From the NCBI RefSeq assembly GCF_900290195.1, contig NZ_OLMF01000005.1:110567-174566 (forward strand): DNA of 64,000 nucleotides. The letters run 5' to 3'. Below, one piece after another: positions 7,847 through 15,482 of the stretch. The notes below the pieces were generated by a model that worked only from the letters and a program-made list of their open reading frames with translations, did not search any database and was not told where the DNA came from. The position numbers were made by a program, and so were the translations under genes. Numbering within the stretch: position 1 is the first letter of the stretch; every line of letters starts with the position of its first letter. Origin of the DNA: Anaerococcus marasmi (GTDB lineage Bacteria > Bacillota > Clostridia > Tissierellales > Peptoniphilaceae).

Positions 7847-9532
7847 ATGGGATACAATTTACCAAAAGATTTAGAAGAATTTAGAAAAGTAGTAAGAGAT
7901 TTTGCTGAAGAAAAGATTAGACCAATTGCTTTTCACTTAGACCAAACTAAAGAATTTCCAAAAGAAATCGTAAAGGAAATGGGAGAGATGGGACTAATGG
8001 GTATACCATTTCCAGAAGAATACGGTGGAGCAGGACTTACTAACCAACACTACGCTATAGCTGTAGAGGAGCTATCTAGAGTAGATGGTGGTGTAGGAGT
8101 AATTTGCTCAGCCCATACATCTCTAGGTACTTGGGGACTTAACGAATTTGGTACAGGAGAGCAAAAGGAAAAATATCTAAGACCTCTTCTAACAGGTAAG
8201 TCCATAGGTGGATTCGGACTTACAGAAGAAAACGCAGGATCTGACTCTGCTGGAACAGAAACTACAGCTGTTCTAAAGGGAGATCACTATGTGTTAAATG
8301 GTAAGAAGATTTTCATTACTAACGCTCCAGAAGCACAAACTTATCTAGTAACAGCAGTTACAACACCTGGCAAGGGTAACCACGGTATATCAATGTTTAT
8401 CGTAGACAAGGACTTCGAAGGATTTACCTTCTCTGAACCTTATGACAAGCTAGGTATCAGATCATCAATTACTGCAGAGCTTCACTTTAAGGATGTTAAG
8501 GTTCCAAAAGAAAACCTCCTAGGTGAAGAAGGTAAGGGCTTCAAATACGCTATGATGATCCTAGACGGTGGTAGAATTGGTATAGCTTCCCAAGCCTTAG
8601 GTATAGCTCAAGGAGCATATGAGTCTGCCAAAGAATACGGACTTGCTCGTGAACAATTCGGAGAAGCAATCGCAAGAATGCAACACAATGCCTTTACCCT
8701 AGCAGATATGGCAACAGAGCTTAAGGCAGCTAGACTATTAATCTACGATGCAGCTAAGAAGAAAGACGCCCACGTTCCTTATGGTAAGGATGCTGCAATG
8801 GCTAAACTATACGCATCAGATATGGCAGAGAAACTTACAAGCAAGGCCCTACAACTTTATGGTGGATCTGGATTTATCAAGGGAGTAGATGTAGAAAGAT
8901 ACTACAGAGACTCTAAGATTACACAAATCTACGAAGGAACAAACGAAATAATGAGACTAGTAATCTCAGGCTATATCCTTCCAAGACCTGCTAAAAAAGA
9001 CAAGAAGAAAGAAGCTCCTAAGAAAAAACAATCACAAGTAGGAGATAGAAAGCTAGAAATCTTCAAGGGAGATGAAAAAGAAGCTGCTAAGAAATTAGTA
9101 GAAGCCCTAAAGAAAGAAGGATTCACATTCGATAAGAAAGACGTGGACCTAGAAGGACCTATCGAAGAAGCAGACTCAGTAGTAGCTGCTGGTATGGGAA
9201 TTGGTGAAGAACAAAACCTTGAAATGATAAAAGAACTTGCCAAGGAAACAGGCTCAGTACTTTCATCATCAAGACCAGCTTCCCAAGTTAGAGGATATGT
9301 TCCTACAAATAGATTTATCGGTCTATCAGGTAAGAAATTTGCTGGTAAACTATATATCGGTGTAGGTATCTCAGGAGCAATGCAACACTTAAGAGGAATT
9401 CCTGAAGCTGGAACAATAGTTGTAATCAACAACGACGAAAGCGCAGCATTCTTCGATAACTGTGACTACGGTATAGTAGGAGACTTCCACAAAGTAGTAC
9501 CAGCCCTAATAGAAGAAATTAAAAACGCATAA
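7847..9532 (+). CDS. Acyl-CoA dehydrogenase fused to EtfA FAD-binding domain
   Basis: Short-chain (butyryl-type) acyl-CoA dehydrogenase. Residues 1 to about 379 are a complete dehydrogenase: FGLTEENAGSDSAG substrate/FAD loop, GGSGF, and YEGTNE at 362-367 with Glu363 as catalytic base. A Lys-rich linker (about 380-398) joins a second domain (about 399-561) that matches the C-terminal FAD-binding domain of electron-transfer flavoprotein alpha: SSRPASQ, LYIGVGISGAMQH, IVVINND and YGIVGD. The EtfA N-terminal domain is absent. The fusion would put an ETF-like FAD next to the dehydrogenase flavin, suggesting an intramolecular electron relay. The ATG at 7847 is preferred over an in-frame ATG at 7826 because AAAGGAG lies just before it. 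Confidence 0.9.
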   Translation: MGYNLPKDLEEFRKVVRDFAEEKIRPIAFHLDQTKEFPKEIVKEMGEMGLMGIPFPEEYGGAGLTNQHYAIAVEELSRVDGGVGVICSAHTSLGTWGLNEFGTGEQKEKYLRPLLTGKSIGGFGLTEENAGSDSAGTETTAVLKGDHYVLNGKKIFITNAPEAQTYLVTAVTTPGKGNHGISMFIVDKDFEGFTFSEPYDKLGIRSSITAELHFKDVKVPKENLLGEEGKGFKYAMMILDGGRIGIASQALGIAQGAYESAKEYGLAREQFGEAIARMQHNAFTLADMATELKAARLLIYDAAKKKDAHVPYGKDAAMAKLYASDMAEKLTSKALQLYGGSGFIKGVDVERYYRDSKITQIYEGTNEIMRLVISGYILPRPAKKDKKKEAPKKKQSQVGDRKLEIFKGDEKEAAKKLVEALKKEGFTFDKKDVDLEGPIEEADSVVAAGMGIGEEQNLEMIKELAKETGSVLSSSRPASQVRGYVPTNRFIGLSGKKFAGKLYIGVGISGAMQHLRGIPEAGTIVVINNDESAAFFDNCDYGIVGDFHKVVPALIEEIKNA

Positions 9533-9542
9533 GAAAATAAAG

Positions 9543-9558
9543 GAGGCCGCAAGGCCTC
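9543..9558 (+). terminator. Hairpin at the left border of repeat copy A
   Basis: GAGGCC-GCAA-GGCCTC is a perfect 6-bp hairpin just after the dehydrogenase stop but without a T run. The T run appears only beyond the repeat, after a second related hairpin (9794-9816). Confidence 0.6.
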
Positions 9559-9565
9559 TCAGAGA

Positions 9566-9786
9566 GTAGACAAAGTAGCTTTAATTTAATTTATTTTATA
9601 GTTAAGTTACCCTTATCTCGACTAGTTAAATGTGCCTTAATTGGCACATTTAACCCTAAAACTAATGGTTAGGTCATATTTACTATTAGATTTTAGTGTG
9701 AGTGAAACGAACGCATGGAGAGATCTCATTAGATTTCTCCGCTCACTCCGTTCGGTCGAAATAAGGGTAATTGTGATTTTATCTAT
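9566..9786 (+). repeat. Nested palindromic repeat, copy A (type 1)
   Basis: Ends are GTAGACAAA (9566-9574) and TTTATCTAT (9778-9786), followed inward by a 16-base inverted pair, TTACCCTTATCTCGAC and GGTCGAAATAAGGGTAA. Inside are a perfect hairpin GTTAAATGTGCC...GGCACATTTAAC, a CTAAAA...TTTTAG hairpin, and the core found in all full copies, GTGAGTGAAACGAACGCATG followed by GGAGA...TCTCC and CTCACTCC. Nearly identical to copy D. No coding potential. It fills the intergenic space 9533-9864. Confidence 0.9.
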
Positions 9787-9793
9787 AGTCTAG

Positions 9794-9816
9794 GGAGCCT
9801 TCGGGCCTCTTTTTTA
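9794..9816 (+). terminator. Terminator at the right border of repeat copy A
   Basis: Hairpin GGAGCC-TTCG-GGCCTCT (one bulged C) followed by TTTTTT. Its 3' arm GGCCTCT repeats the arm at 9553-9559 on the other side of the element. Confidence 0.7.
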
Positions 9817-9864
9817 TGTGTATTCCCTCAATCAATATAATGATATTTCTAATGAAGATTAATT

Positions 9865-10383
9865 TTACTTTTCAATATTTTTACCTATAAACTCTATCAA
9901 GGCTTCTATTAAATCATCAGAAGTCTTGTAGATTCTTGGCTTATCAAACTCATTTCCATCCTTATCTACATAGGCAAGGCCTGTAATAAGCTTGTTGATA
10001 TAGAGAAAGTCGTTTTGGAAGACGTCTTTTTTGATTTCTCTTAGCTTGTCATCCCTATCATTTCCAGTAAGTCTAATATCTGTATAAAGCTCAAAGATTG
10101 GGATTCCTCTCTCGAAAGCTATGCCCATCTCTCCTGCAAGGCCCAAGTCCTTGGTATCCATAAGGGCTATAAGCAAGTCGCTTTCTTTAAGTCTCTTATA
10201 ATCTGCCAACAAAATATCTGCCCCACTAGCAAAACCAGCGGACTTATCGTTGATCTCTAGATTATCTGCTGGATTGTATAGGTCGATTTTTTCCTTAAAT
10301 TCATTTTCTAAAGCGTCTTGGACCTTTTTTGCTTGAAGTCTTTGACCTTCAGTAAACAAGTCACATCCTAAATATATTTTCAT
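9865..10383 (-). CDS. Nucleoside 2-deoxyribosyltransferase family protein
   Basis: 172-residue protein of the nucleoside 2-deoxyribosyltransferase fold; the family transfers deoxyribose between nucleobases or hydrolyses (deoxy)nucleotides in purine/pyrimidine salvage. Visible features: start KIYLGCDLF, the acidic segment SDLLIALMD (about 68-76), and the active-site block GLAGEMGIAFERG (81-93), whose Glu85 is in the position of the catalytic nucleophile. The start is the ATG at 10383; an upstream GTG in frame (10392) overlaps the SD GAGGTG and is unlikely. It is divergent from nadE. The exact substrate is not determinable here. Confidence 0.82.
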   Translation of the reverse strand: MKIYLGCDLFTEGQRLQAKKVQDALENEFKEKIDLYNPADNLEINDKSAGFASGADILLADYKRLKESDLLIALMDTKDLGLAGEMGIAFERGIPIFELYTDIRLTGNDRDDKLREIKKDVFQNDFLYINKLITGLAYVDKDGNEFDKPRIYKTSDDLIEALIEFIGKNIEK

Positions 10384-10420
10384 AAATTTCACCTCGCTTT
10401 AATTATATCAGATAAAAAAA

Positions 10421-10449
10421 TTTACTAAAACACCTTTATCAAATATAAT
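10421..10449 (+). promoter_or_regulatory. Promoter of nadE
   Basis: TTTACT (10421-10426), 17-bp spacer, TATAAT (10444-10449), shortly before the SD GAAGGAGAGG of nadE. Confidence 0.75.
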
Positions 10450-10465
10450 AGAAGGAGAGGTAATT

Positions 10466-12268
10466 ATGAAGAAAAATATTAAAATACTAGCGGCTAACTT
10501 CGACCTTGAATTAGGTCAAGTCGATAAAAACTTAGAAAAAATTAAAAATATAGTCAAAAATGCAGAAAAGGAAGGGGTAAATATCATCTCCTTGCCAGAG
10601 CTTAGCCTTACGGGAGCTTCTTTGTATGACTTCTACAACGAAGAGGTCCTAATAAAAAGGGTAGAAAAGGCAATACTAGATCTCCTTGATTTCTCCAAGG
10701 CTTATGATTTGCTAGTAAGCTTGGGAGCTCCTCTAAGAAGTGGGGGAAAGCTCTACAATACTATAATTTTCATCAAAAAAGGAGAAATTATAACAAGCTT
10801 TGTCAAAGAAGAATTAAAAGATTACGAGAAGATGATATTTTCTACAGAAACTCCAAACTATTTTACCCTAGGTTCTTGCGACTTTCCTGCGGATATCATC
10901 TCACCAGTAGAAGTCGGAGGGCTTAAAATCGGGGTAGCTATAGGAGAAGATGAGAAGGCAAATAGTCCGGCTTCGCTTTTCTTTAAGGATAAGGGAGTAG
11001 ATATTATTCTAAACCCAAACGCCTACGAAAAACAAGCTTTGTCTATTCATAGGACTGTAGGAGATATTAAATTTCTTTCCAAAAACACAGTTTACGTATC
11101 AACTGGGACCGGCAGGGGAGAATCAAGTACGGATACAGTCTTTCAAGGGCTTAACCTCATAGCAGATGATGGAGAGATTATCGCTTGTAAGGAAAATGAG
11201 GGAGTCTATTACACCAAGGCCTTCGAAGTAGATGAAAATAGCCTAAGCTCTTTCAATAATTTTACAGATGAAAAGATAAAGGTAGACAAGTTTCCATATT
11301 TACCAAAAAAGGAAGATAGAGATATCTTTGTAAGGGACGTATTGGAAATCGCATCGTCTGCTCTTCTTACAAGAATGAGAAAAATCGGTGTAGAAGATAC
11401 CTTCATCGGAGTATCAGGCGGCCTCGATTCTACCATGGCCCTTATATTCCTAGATTATGCTTACAAAAAGGCTGGCATATCCAAGGAGAAAATCCATGCT
11501 TATACTATGCCTGCTTTTGCGACAAGCAAGAGAACTAAGTCCAATGCCTATATCCTATGTGAAGCTTTGGGAATTAAGCTTACTGAGATTGATATATCTG
11601 AAGCTGTAAAAGTCCATCTAGCTGATATTGGCCACGACCTAGAAAATCAAGATACAGCCTACGAAAATGCCCAAGCGAGAGAGAGAACCCAAGTCCTCCT
11701 TGACCTTGCCAATATGTATGGGGGAATTGTGATAGGTACTGGGGATTTATCTGAATGCATGCAGGGCTTTGCGACCTTTAACGGGGATCATATCAGTAAT
11801 TACGTCCTAAATGCGACCTTGACTAAGACCCATCTACGTTTTATTGTAGGTCATATTGCTTCAAATACTGATAATAAAGACTTAGGCAAAGTCCTTAAAG
11901 ATATAATCGATACACCGATTTCTCCTGAGCTTAAGAGTGAAGATCGTGACACTATTAGTCAAAAAACAGAAGATATAATAGGCCCTTACGAGCTAATCGA
12001 CTTTTTTATCTACCATCATTTAAAATACCACAGAAGACCAAAAGAAATATATGACTTGGCAAGACTTGCCTTTAGGGATGATTATGAAGATGAAGTTATC
12101 AAGAAATGGCTTATTTCATATTTCAAGAGATTTTCAGCATCACAATTTAAGAGGGCAACTGCTGTCGATGGACCAAATATCACAGGCCTTTCAACTTCTC
12201 CAAGGCTAGGTTTTAAGATAGCATCTGATATGGAAAGTGGCTTGTACTTGGATGATCTAAATGAATAA
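10466..12268 (+). CDS. nadE: NAD synthetase with glutaminase-like domain lacking its catalytic cysteine
   Basis: Last step of NAD synthesis, amidation of nicotinate adenine dinucleotide. The N-terminal half is a nitrilase-like (CN hydrolase) domain that in relatives frees ammonia from glutamine; the C-terminal half is the ATP-pyrophosphatase synthetase with SGGLDST at 317-323. In the N-terminal domain Glu45 (LPELSLTG) is kept, but the usual ICED nucleophile block reads AIGED, with Gly160 (GGA codon) where the catalytic Cys belongs. The domain is therefore predicted not to hydrolyse glutamine, leaving ammonia as nitrogen source. Full length (600 residues), good SD, own promoter, and an 8-base overlap with the phosphoesterase gene downstream. 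Confidence 0.92.
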   Translation: MKKNIKILAANFDLELGQVDKNLEKIKNIVKNAEKEGVNIISLPELSLTGASLYDFYNEEVLIKRVEKAILDLLDFSKAYDLLVSLGAPLRSGGKLYNTIIFIKKGEIITSFVKEELKDYEKMIFSTETPNYFTLGSCDFPADIISPVEVGGLKIGVAIGEDEKANSPASLFFKDKGVDIILNPNAYEKQALSIHRTVGDIKFLSKNTVYVSTGTGRGESSTDTVFQGLNLIADDGEIIACKENEGVYYTKAFEVDENSLSSFNNFTDEKIKVDKFPYLPKKEDRDIFVRDVLEIASSALLTRMRKIGVEDTFIGVSGGLDSTMALIFLDYAYKKAGISKEKIHAYTMPAFATSKRTKSNAYILCEALGIKLTEIDISEAVKVHLADIGHDLENQDTAYENAQARERTQVLLDLANMYGGIVIGTGDLSECMQGFATFNGDHISNYVLNATLTKTHLRFIVGHIASNTDNKDLGKVLKDIIDTPISPELKSEDRDTISQKTEDIIGPYELIDFFIYHHLKYHRRPKEIYDLARLAFRDDYEDEVIKKWLISYFKRFSASQFKRATAVDGPNITGLSTSPRLGFKIASDMESGLYLDDLNE

Positions 12269-13064
12269 GAAAAAAATAGGCCTAGGACTTTTAGGAGCAG
12301 GTCTTGGCCTAGGCTATTACATTGATAGACAGTGTTTCTATGCCAAGGAAAAGAGGGTGACCCTTTACTCAAAAAAAGCCAAAGAGCCTATTAGAATCAC
12401 TCAGATATCGGACTTTCATTCCAATGTCCTTGCCAATCTAGGAGAAGTTCTTAGTAAGATTAAGGATTTCGACCCTCACTTTATTATCCTTACAGGAGAT
12501 ATTATAGATTATGGGACAGAAAGAAAGATAGAAAGATCAGTATTTTTCTTAAGACACTTGATGAGTCTAGGATTTCCCTGCTACTATATAAGCGGTAACC
12601 ATGAGGAAGCAGGTCCCAATCTCGATGTTTTTGCAAGTAAGCTTAAAAAGCTTGGTATTGTATATTTATTTAATGATCAAAGATCTTTTTATGTAGGGGA
12701 AAATAAAATAAATCTCTACGGTCTGGGCCACTATGCTAGATTTTATGAAAAATATAAGCCCGAAAATGATTCTATTAATATTATCTTAAGCCATCTATCA
12801 AGGGATGTTAGGGCAGAGGGGACAAGGGACTTTGACTTTATCTTCTCAGGTCACACCCATGGTGGGCAAGTAAGGCTTCCTCTAATTGGAGCTCTCATTA
12901 GTCCTGGCGAGGGCTTTCTTCCAGATTATGATTCGGGAGTATTTTACTATAAAAATGGTATAATATATGTCGATAGTGGGCTAGGAAATACCTTCCTGCC
13001 ATTGAGATTCTTAAATCCAATAGGATTTTCCAATATTACTATCGCAAATGGGCCTGTAGTTTAG
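12261..13064 (+). CDS. Membrane-anchored metallophosphoesterase
   Basis: Calcineurin-like phosphoesterase of the YkuE/YaeI type, which act on lipid or nucleotide phosphoesters at the membrane. A Gly/Leu-rich N-terminal segment (residues 5-21) anchors it; the dinuclear metal motifs follow in order: QISDFHSN (about 49-56), LTGDIID, SGNHEE, LSHLS and SGHTHGGQ. It overlaps nadE by 8 bases. The last codons (Gly-Pro-Val-Val-stop) are supplied by the first 15 bases of the tRNA gene at 13050, so CDS and tRNA share sequence. The substrate is unknown. Confidence 0.88.
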   Translation: MNKKKIGLGLLGAGLGLGYYIDRQCFYAKEKRVTLYSKKAKEPIRITQISDFHSNVLANLGEVLSKIKDFDPHFIILTGDIIDYGTERKIERSVFFLRHLMSLGFPCYYISGNHEEAGPNLDVFASKLKKLGIVYLFNDQRSFYVGENKINLYGLGHYARFYEKYKPENDSINIILSHLSRDVRAEGTRDFDFIFSGHTHGGQVRLPLIGALISPGEGFLPDYDSGVFYYKNGIIYVDSGLGNTFLPLRFLNPIGFSNITIANGPVV

Positions 13065-13123
13065 TGGCAGAACAAGGGTGTCCGAAGCCAAAGATGGGGG
13101 TTCGATTCCCTCCAGGCCTGCCA
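13050..13123 (+). tRNA. tRNA with CCG anticodon and tRNA-Trp-like body, reads CGG (probably as Trp)
   Basis: A 74-base cloverleaf including encoded CCA. Acceptor GGGCCTG/CAGGCCT (7 bp with one G-U), D arm GTTT/GAAC, T arm GGGGG-TTCGATT-CCCTC, discriminator G73 (13120). The anticodon loop GTCCGAA (13080-13086) has T33 and anticodon CCG (13082-13084). The anticodon stem is weak: three pairs (one G-U) and two mismatches. Aligned to ordinary tRNA-Trp, whose loop is CTCCAAA, the D arm, loop frame and G73 match, and only the third anticodon base differs (CCA to CCG). By sequence rules alone it would be called tRNA-Arg; the body and the known Anaerococcus code (CGG = Trp) make tRNA-Trp(CCG) more likely. 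A strong terminator follows at 13128. Confidence 0.8.
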
Positions 13124-13127
13124 TTTT

Positions 13128-13152
13128 AGTTCGATTCGTCGAACTTTTTTTC
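13128..13152 (+). terminator. Terminator after the tRNA
   Basis: AGTTCGA-TTCG-TCGAACT, a perfect 7-bp hairpin with a UUCG loop, followed by a T run. It ends the nadE-phosphoesterase-tRNA transcript. Confidence 0.9.
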
Positions 13153-13206
13153 TTTATAAAGTAAAACTATCTTATAATCTCTGCCTTAGTGAATAGCTGT
13201 AAAACA

Positions 13207-13234
13207 TTGCTAAATTTTCATTAAAGTATATAAT
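13207..13234 (+). promoter_or_regulatory. Promoter of the RmlD-like gene
   Basis: TTGCTA (13207-13212), 16-bp spacer, TATAAT (13229-13234), about 40 bases before the start codon at 13273. Confidence 0.7.
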
Positions 13235-13272
13235 AATACAATAGAAACATTAAAAATAGAAAAGAGGTTCTT

Positions 13273-14136
13273 ATGAAACTTGGAGTAAGAGATAAGATTT
13301 GGATAACAGGATCTCACGGTAGACTCGGCTCTACCATCTACAGATACCTAGATCCAATCGATGCAGAAATAGTTGCAACAGACAAAAATGAAGTCGATAT
13401 TACAAATCAAAAGGAAGTTTCTACATTCATAGAAAGACTTAGGCCAACCATAATCGTAAATGCCTCAGGTCTATCCAAGAAGAATGAATGTGAGAAAAAT
13501 CCTGACGAGGCTTATCTTTTAAATGCTATTGGTGCCAAAAATATAGCTATAGCAGCCAACCGTCACCAGACTAAAATAGTTCAACTATCGACAGGAGATG
13601 TCTTCGACGGTAATACAATCAATCCCTTCAAGGAAATAGATACGCCAAGACCTAACACAGTCTATGGTAAGAGTAAGTTTTTAGGAGAAGAATTCGTAAG
13701 AAACTTCTCAAACTACTACTTTATAATCAGAGTATCTAGACTATATTCTAGGGAAAATGCCTTTGTAGAAAATATAATAGACCAAGCAAAAACAGGCAAG
13801 ATTATAATGCCAAAAGACAGGTTCTCATCACCAACACCAGCCTTTGAGCTAAGTAAGTTCCTAATAGAATTAATTAAAACAAGTAATTTCGGCACCTACC
13901 ATGCTTCATGCGAAGGCTATTGCTCTCACAAGGAATTTGCCCAAGAAGTAATGAACTATATGGGACTAGAGGCGGAAATCGAGGAAGTAATCGATGAAAG
14001 TAAAGTTGACATGGTGCCAAGCTTTAGAGGAATTAGAAATTACTACCTAGATATAACAGGTGGATACAGGTTTAATGATTGGAAATCTGCTCTGCACGAA
14101 TACATTGACAAGGAGGGACTGAATGGAAAAAAATAA
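13273..14136 (+). CDS. RmlD-like NAD(P)-dependent sugar-nucleotide reductase (extended SDR)
   Basis: Extended short-chain dehydrogenase similar to dTDP-4-dehydrorhamnose reductase. The Rossmann motif TGSHGRLG sits at 12-19, Asp37-rich acidic tail after strand 2 (ATDKNEVDI), NASG at 63-66, and the catalytic Tyr131-x3-Lys135 (YGKSK). Length (287) fits RmlD. No other rhamnose-pathway genes are nearby; instead the gene overlaps by 14 bases an amino-acid/dicarboxylate symporter, so its true substrate may not be a sugar nucleotide. SD AGAGG lies before the ATG. Confidence 0.8.
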   Translation: MKLGVRDKIWITGSHGRLGSTIYRYLDPIDAEIVATDKNEVDITNQKEVSTFIERLRPTIIVNASGLSKKNECEKNPDEAYLLNAIGAKNIAIAANRHQTKIVQLSTGDVFDGNTINPFKEIDTPRPNTVYGKSKFLGEEFVRNFSNYYFIIRVSRLYSRENAFVENIIDQAKTGKIIMPKDRFSSPTPAFELSKFLIELIKTSNFGTYHASCEGYCSHKEFAQEVMNYMGLEAEIEEVIDESKVDMVPSFRGIRNYYLDITGGYRFNDWKSALHEYIDKEGLNGKK

Positions 14137-15400
14137 GAAAAAGAAACTAGGACTCTCCCAACAAATATTTATAGCCTTAATTGCAGGACTTGTAGTTGGA
14201 ATCCTAATCCACTACTTCATGCCAGCGGGCCATTTCCGTGATGATGTCCTAGTAGAAGGAATATTTTACACCATAGGACAAGTCTTTATCAGACTTATGC
14301 AAATGCTAGTAGTTCCACTAGTATTCTTCTCTATAGCGGACGGCTGTAGAAACTTAGGAGATACGGAAACCCTAGGTAAGGTCGGAGTAAGAATTGTATT
14401 ATTCTATATATGTACAACAGCTCTTGCAATATTTTTATCCCTAATGCTTGCAAGAGTAATTAACCCAGGTAAGGGGATGAATATGAGTCTAGGAGCTAAT
14501 GAGTTTGAAGTAGAGGGGGGAGAAGAATTCTCCCTATCAAAAACTATCCTAAACTTTGTGCCAACCAACCCAATAGGAGCCCTAGCTAATGGAGAAATGA
14601 TTCAAATAATTATATTTGCGGTTATAGTAGGTCTACTCATAGCTTCTATGGAAGATAGGCTAATCACATTGGGAAATGTCGTGACAGAGATGAACGATCT
14701 TATGATGGGAATGACCATGTGGGTAATGAAGCTTGCCCCAATTGGAGTATTCTTCCTAATATCAAGGACCTTCGCATCTCTTGGATATGATGTAATAATC
14801 TCCATGCTATCCTACATGGCGACTGTACTAGGTGGACTTCTCGTACAACTTATACTTGTCTACATGCTCTTACTTACAGTATTTACAAGAGTAAATCCAA
14901 TAAACTTCCTTAAGAAGTTTGCTCCAGTAATGACCTTCGCCTTCTCTACTGCATCAAGTAACGCTACAGTTCCAGTAAATATCAAAACCCTAGAAGAAAT
15001 GGGAGTAGATAGAAAAATATCTTCCTTTACCATTCCCCTAGGAGCGACCATCAACATGGACGGAACTGCAATCATGCAGGGAGTTGCGGTAGTATTTATT
15101 GCAAACGCCTATAACATCGACCTAACAGCAGCAGACTTTGCTACAGTAATACTTACAGCGACAATAGCATCAGTAGGAACAGCAGGAATCCCATCTGTCG
15201 GTCTGATCACCCTATCCATGGTCCTCCAATCAGTAGGCCTTCCAGTAGAGGGAATAGCAATGATCATGGGAATCGACAGAATCCTAGACATGGCAAGATC
15301 TGCCATAAACATCTCAGGAGATGCCACTGGAACAATAATAGTAGCAAACTCAGTAGGATCCTTTGATAAGGAAAAATATATTAGAAAAGTTGAAAAATAA
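14123..15400 (+). CDS. Cation:dicarboxylate/amino-acid symporter (Glt/DAACS family)
   Basis: Membrane secondary transporter importing glutamate, aspartate or C4-dicarboxylates with Na+ or H+. The 425-residue protein has the family layout: N-terminal helices from about 10, the serine-rich re-entrant loop FSTASSNATVP (about 275-285), the sodium-site motif NMDGTA (about 312-317), the second hairpin around TAGIPSVG, and the substrate-binding end DRILDMARSAINISGD. Charged N-terminus (MEKNKKKK). It is translationally coupled to the preceding reductase and followed by a strong terminator. For a peptide/amino-acid fermenter glutamate uptake is a reasonable guess. Confidence 0.92.
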   Translation: MEKNKKKKLGLSQQIFIALIAGLVVGILIHYFMPAGHFRDDVLVEGIFYTIGQVFIRLMQMLVVPLVFFSIADGCRNLGDTETLGKVGVRIVLFYICTTALAIFLSLMLARVINPGKGMNMSLGANEFEVEGGEEFSLSKTILNFVPTNPIGALANGEMIQIIIFAVIVGLLIASMEDRLITLGNVVTEMNDLMMGMTMWVMKLAPIGVFFLISRTFASLGYDVIISMLSYMATVLGGLLVQLILVYMLLLTVFTRVNPINFLKKFAPVMTFAFSTASSNATVPVNIKTLEEMGVDRKISSFTIPLGATINMDGTAIMQGVAVVFIANAYNIDLTAADFATVILTATIASVGTAGIPSVGLITLSMVLQSVGLPVEGIAMIMGIDRILDMARSAINISGDATGTIIVANSVGSFDKEKYIRKVEK

Positions 15401-15405
15401 AAATG

Positions 15406-15442
15406 AATCGGCAAAAGCTTATCAAAAGCTTGCCGATTTTTT
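15406..15442 (+). terminator. Terminator of the symporter operon
   Basis: AATCGGCAA...TTGCCGATT inverted repeat, extended by AAGCTT/AAGCTT, followed by a T run. Confidence 0.85.
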
Positions 15443-15482
15443 GTGGAAAAAAAGTAGTCCATTAAATGACTTAAAGAGCTGA

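Noticed and set aside
13050..13123. Plain tRNA-Arg(CCG)
   Set aside because: The anticodon alone gives Arg, but the D arm, loop frame and G73 resemble tRNA-Trp, CGG is almost unused, and the genus is known to read CGG as Trp. Kept as the alternative.
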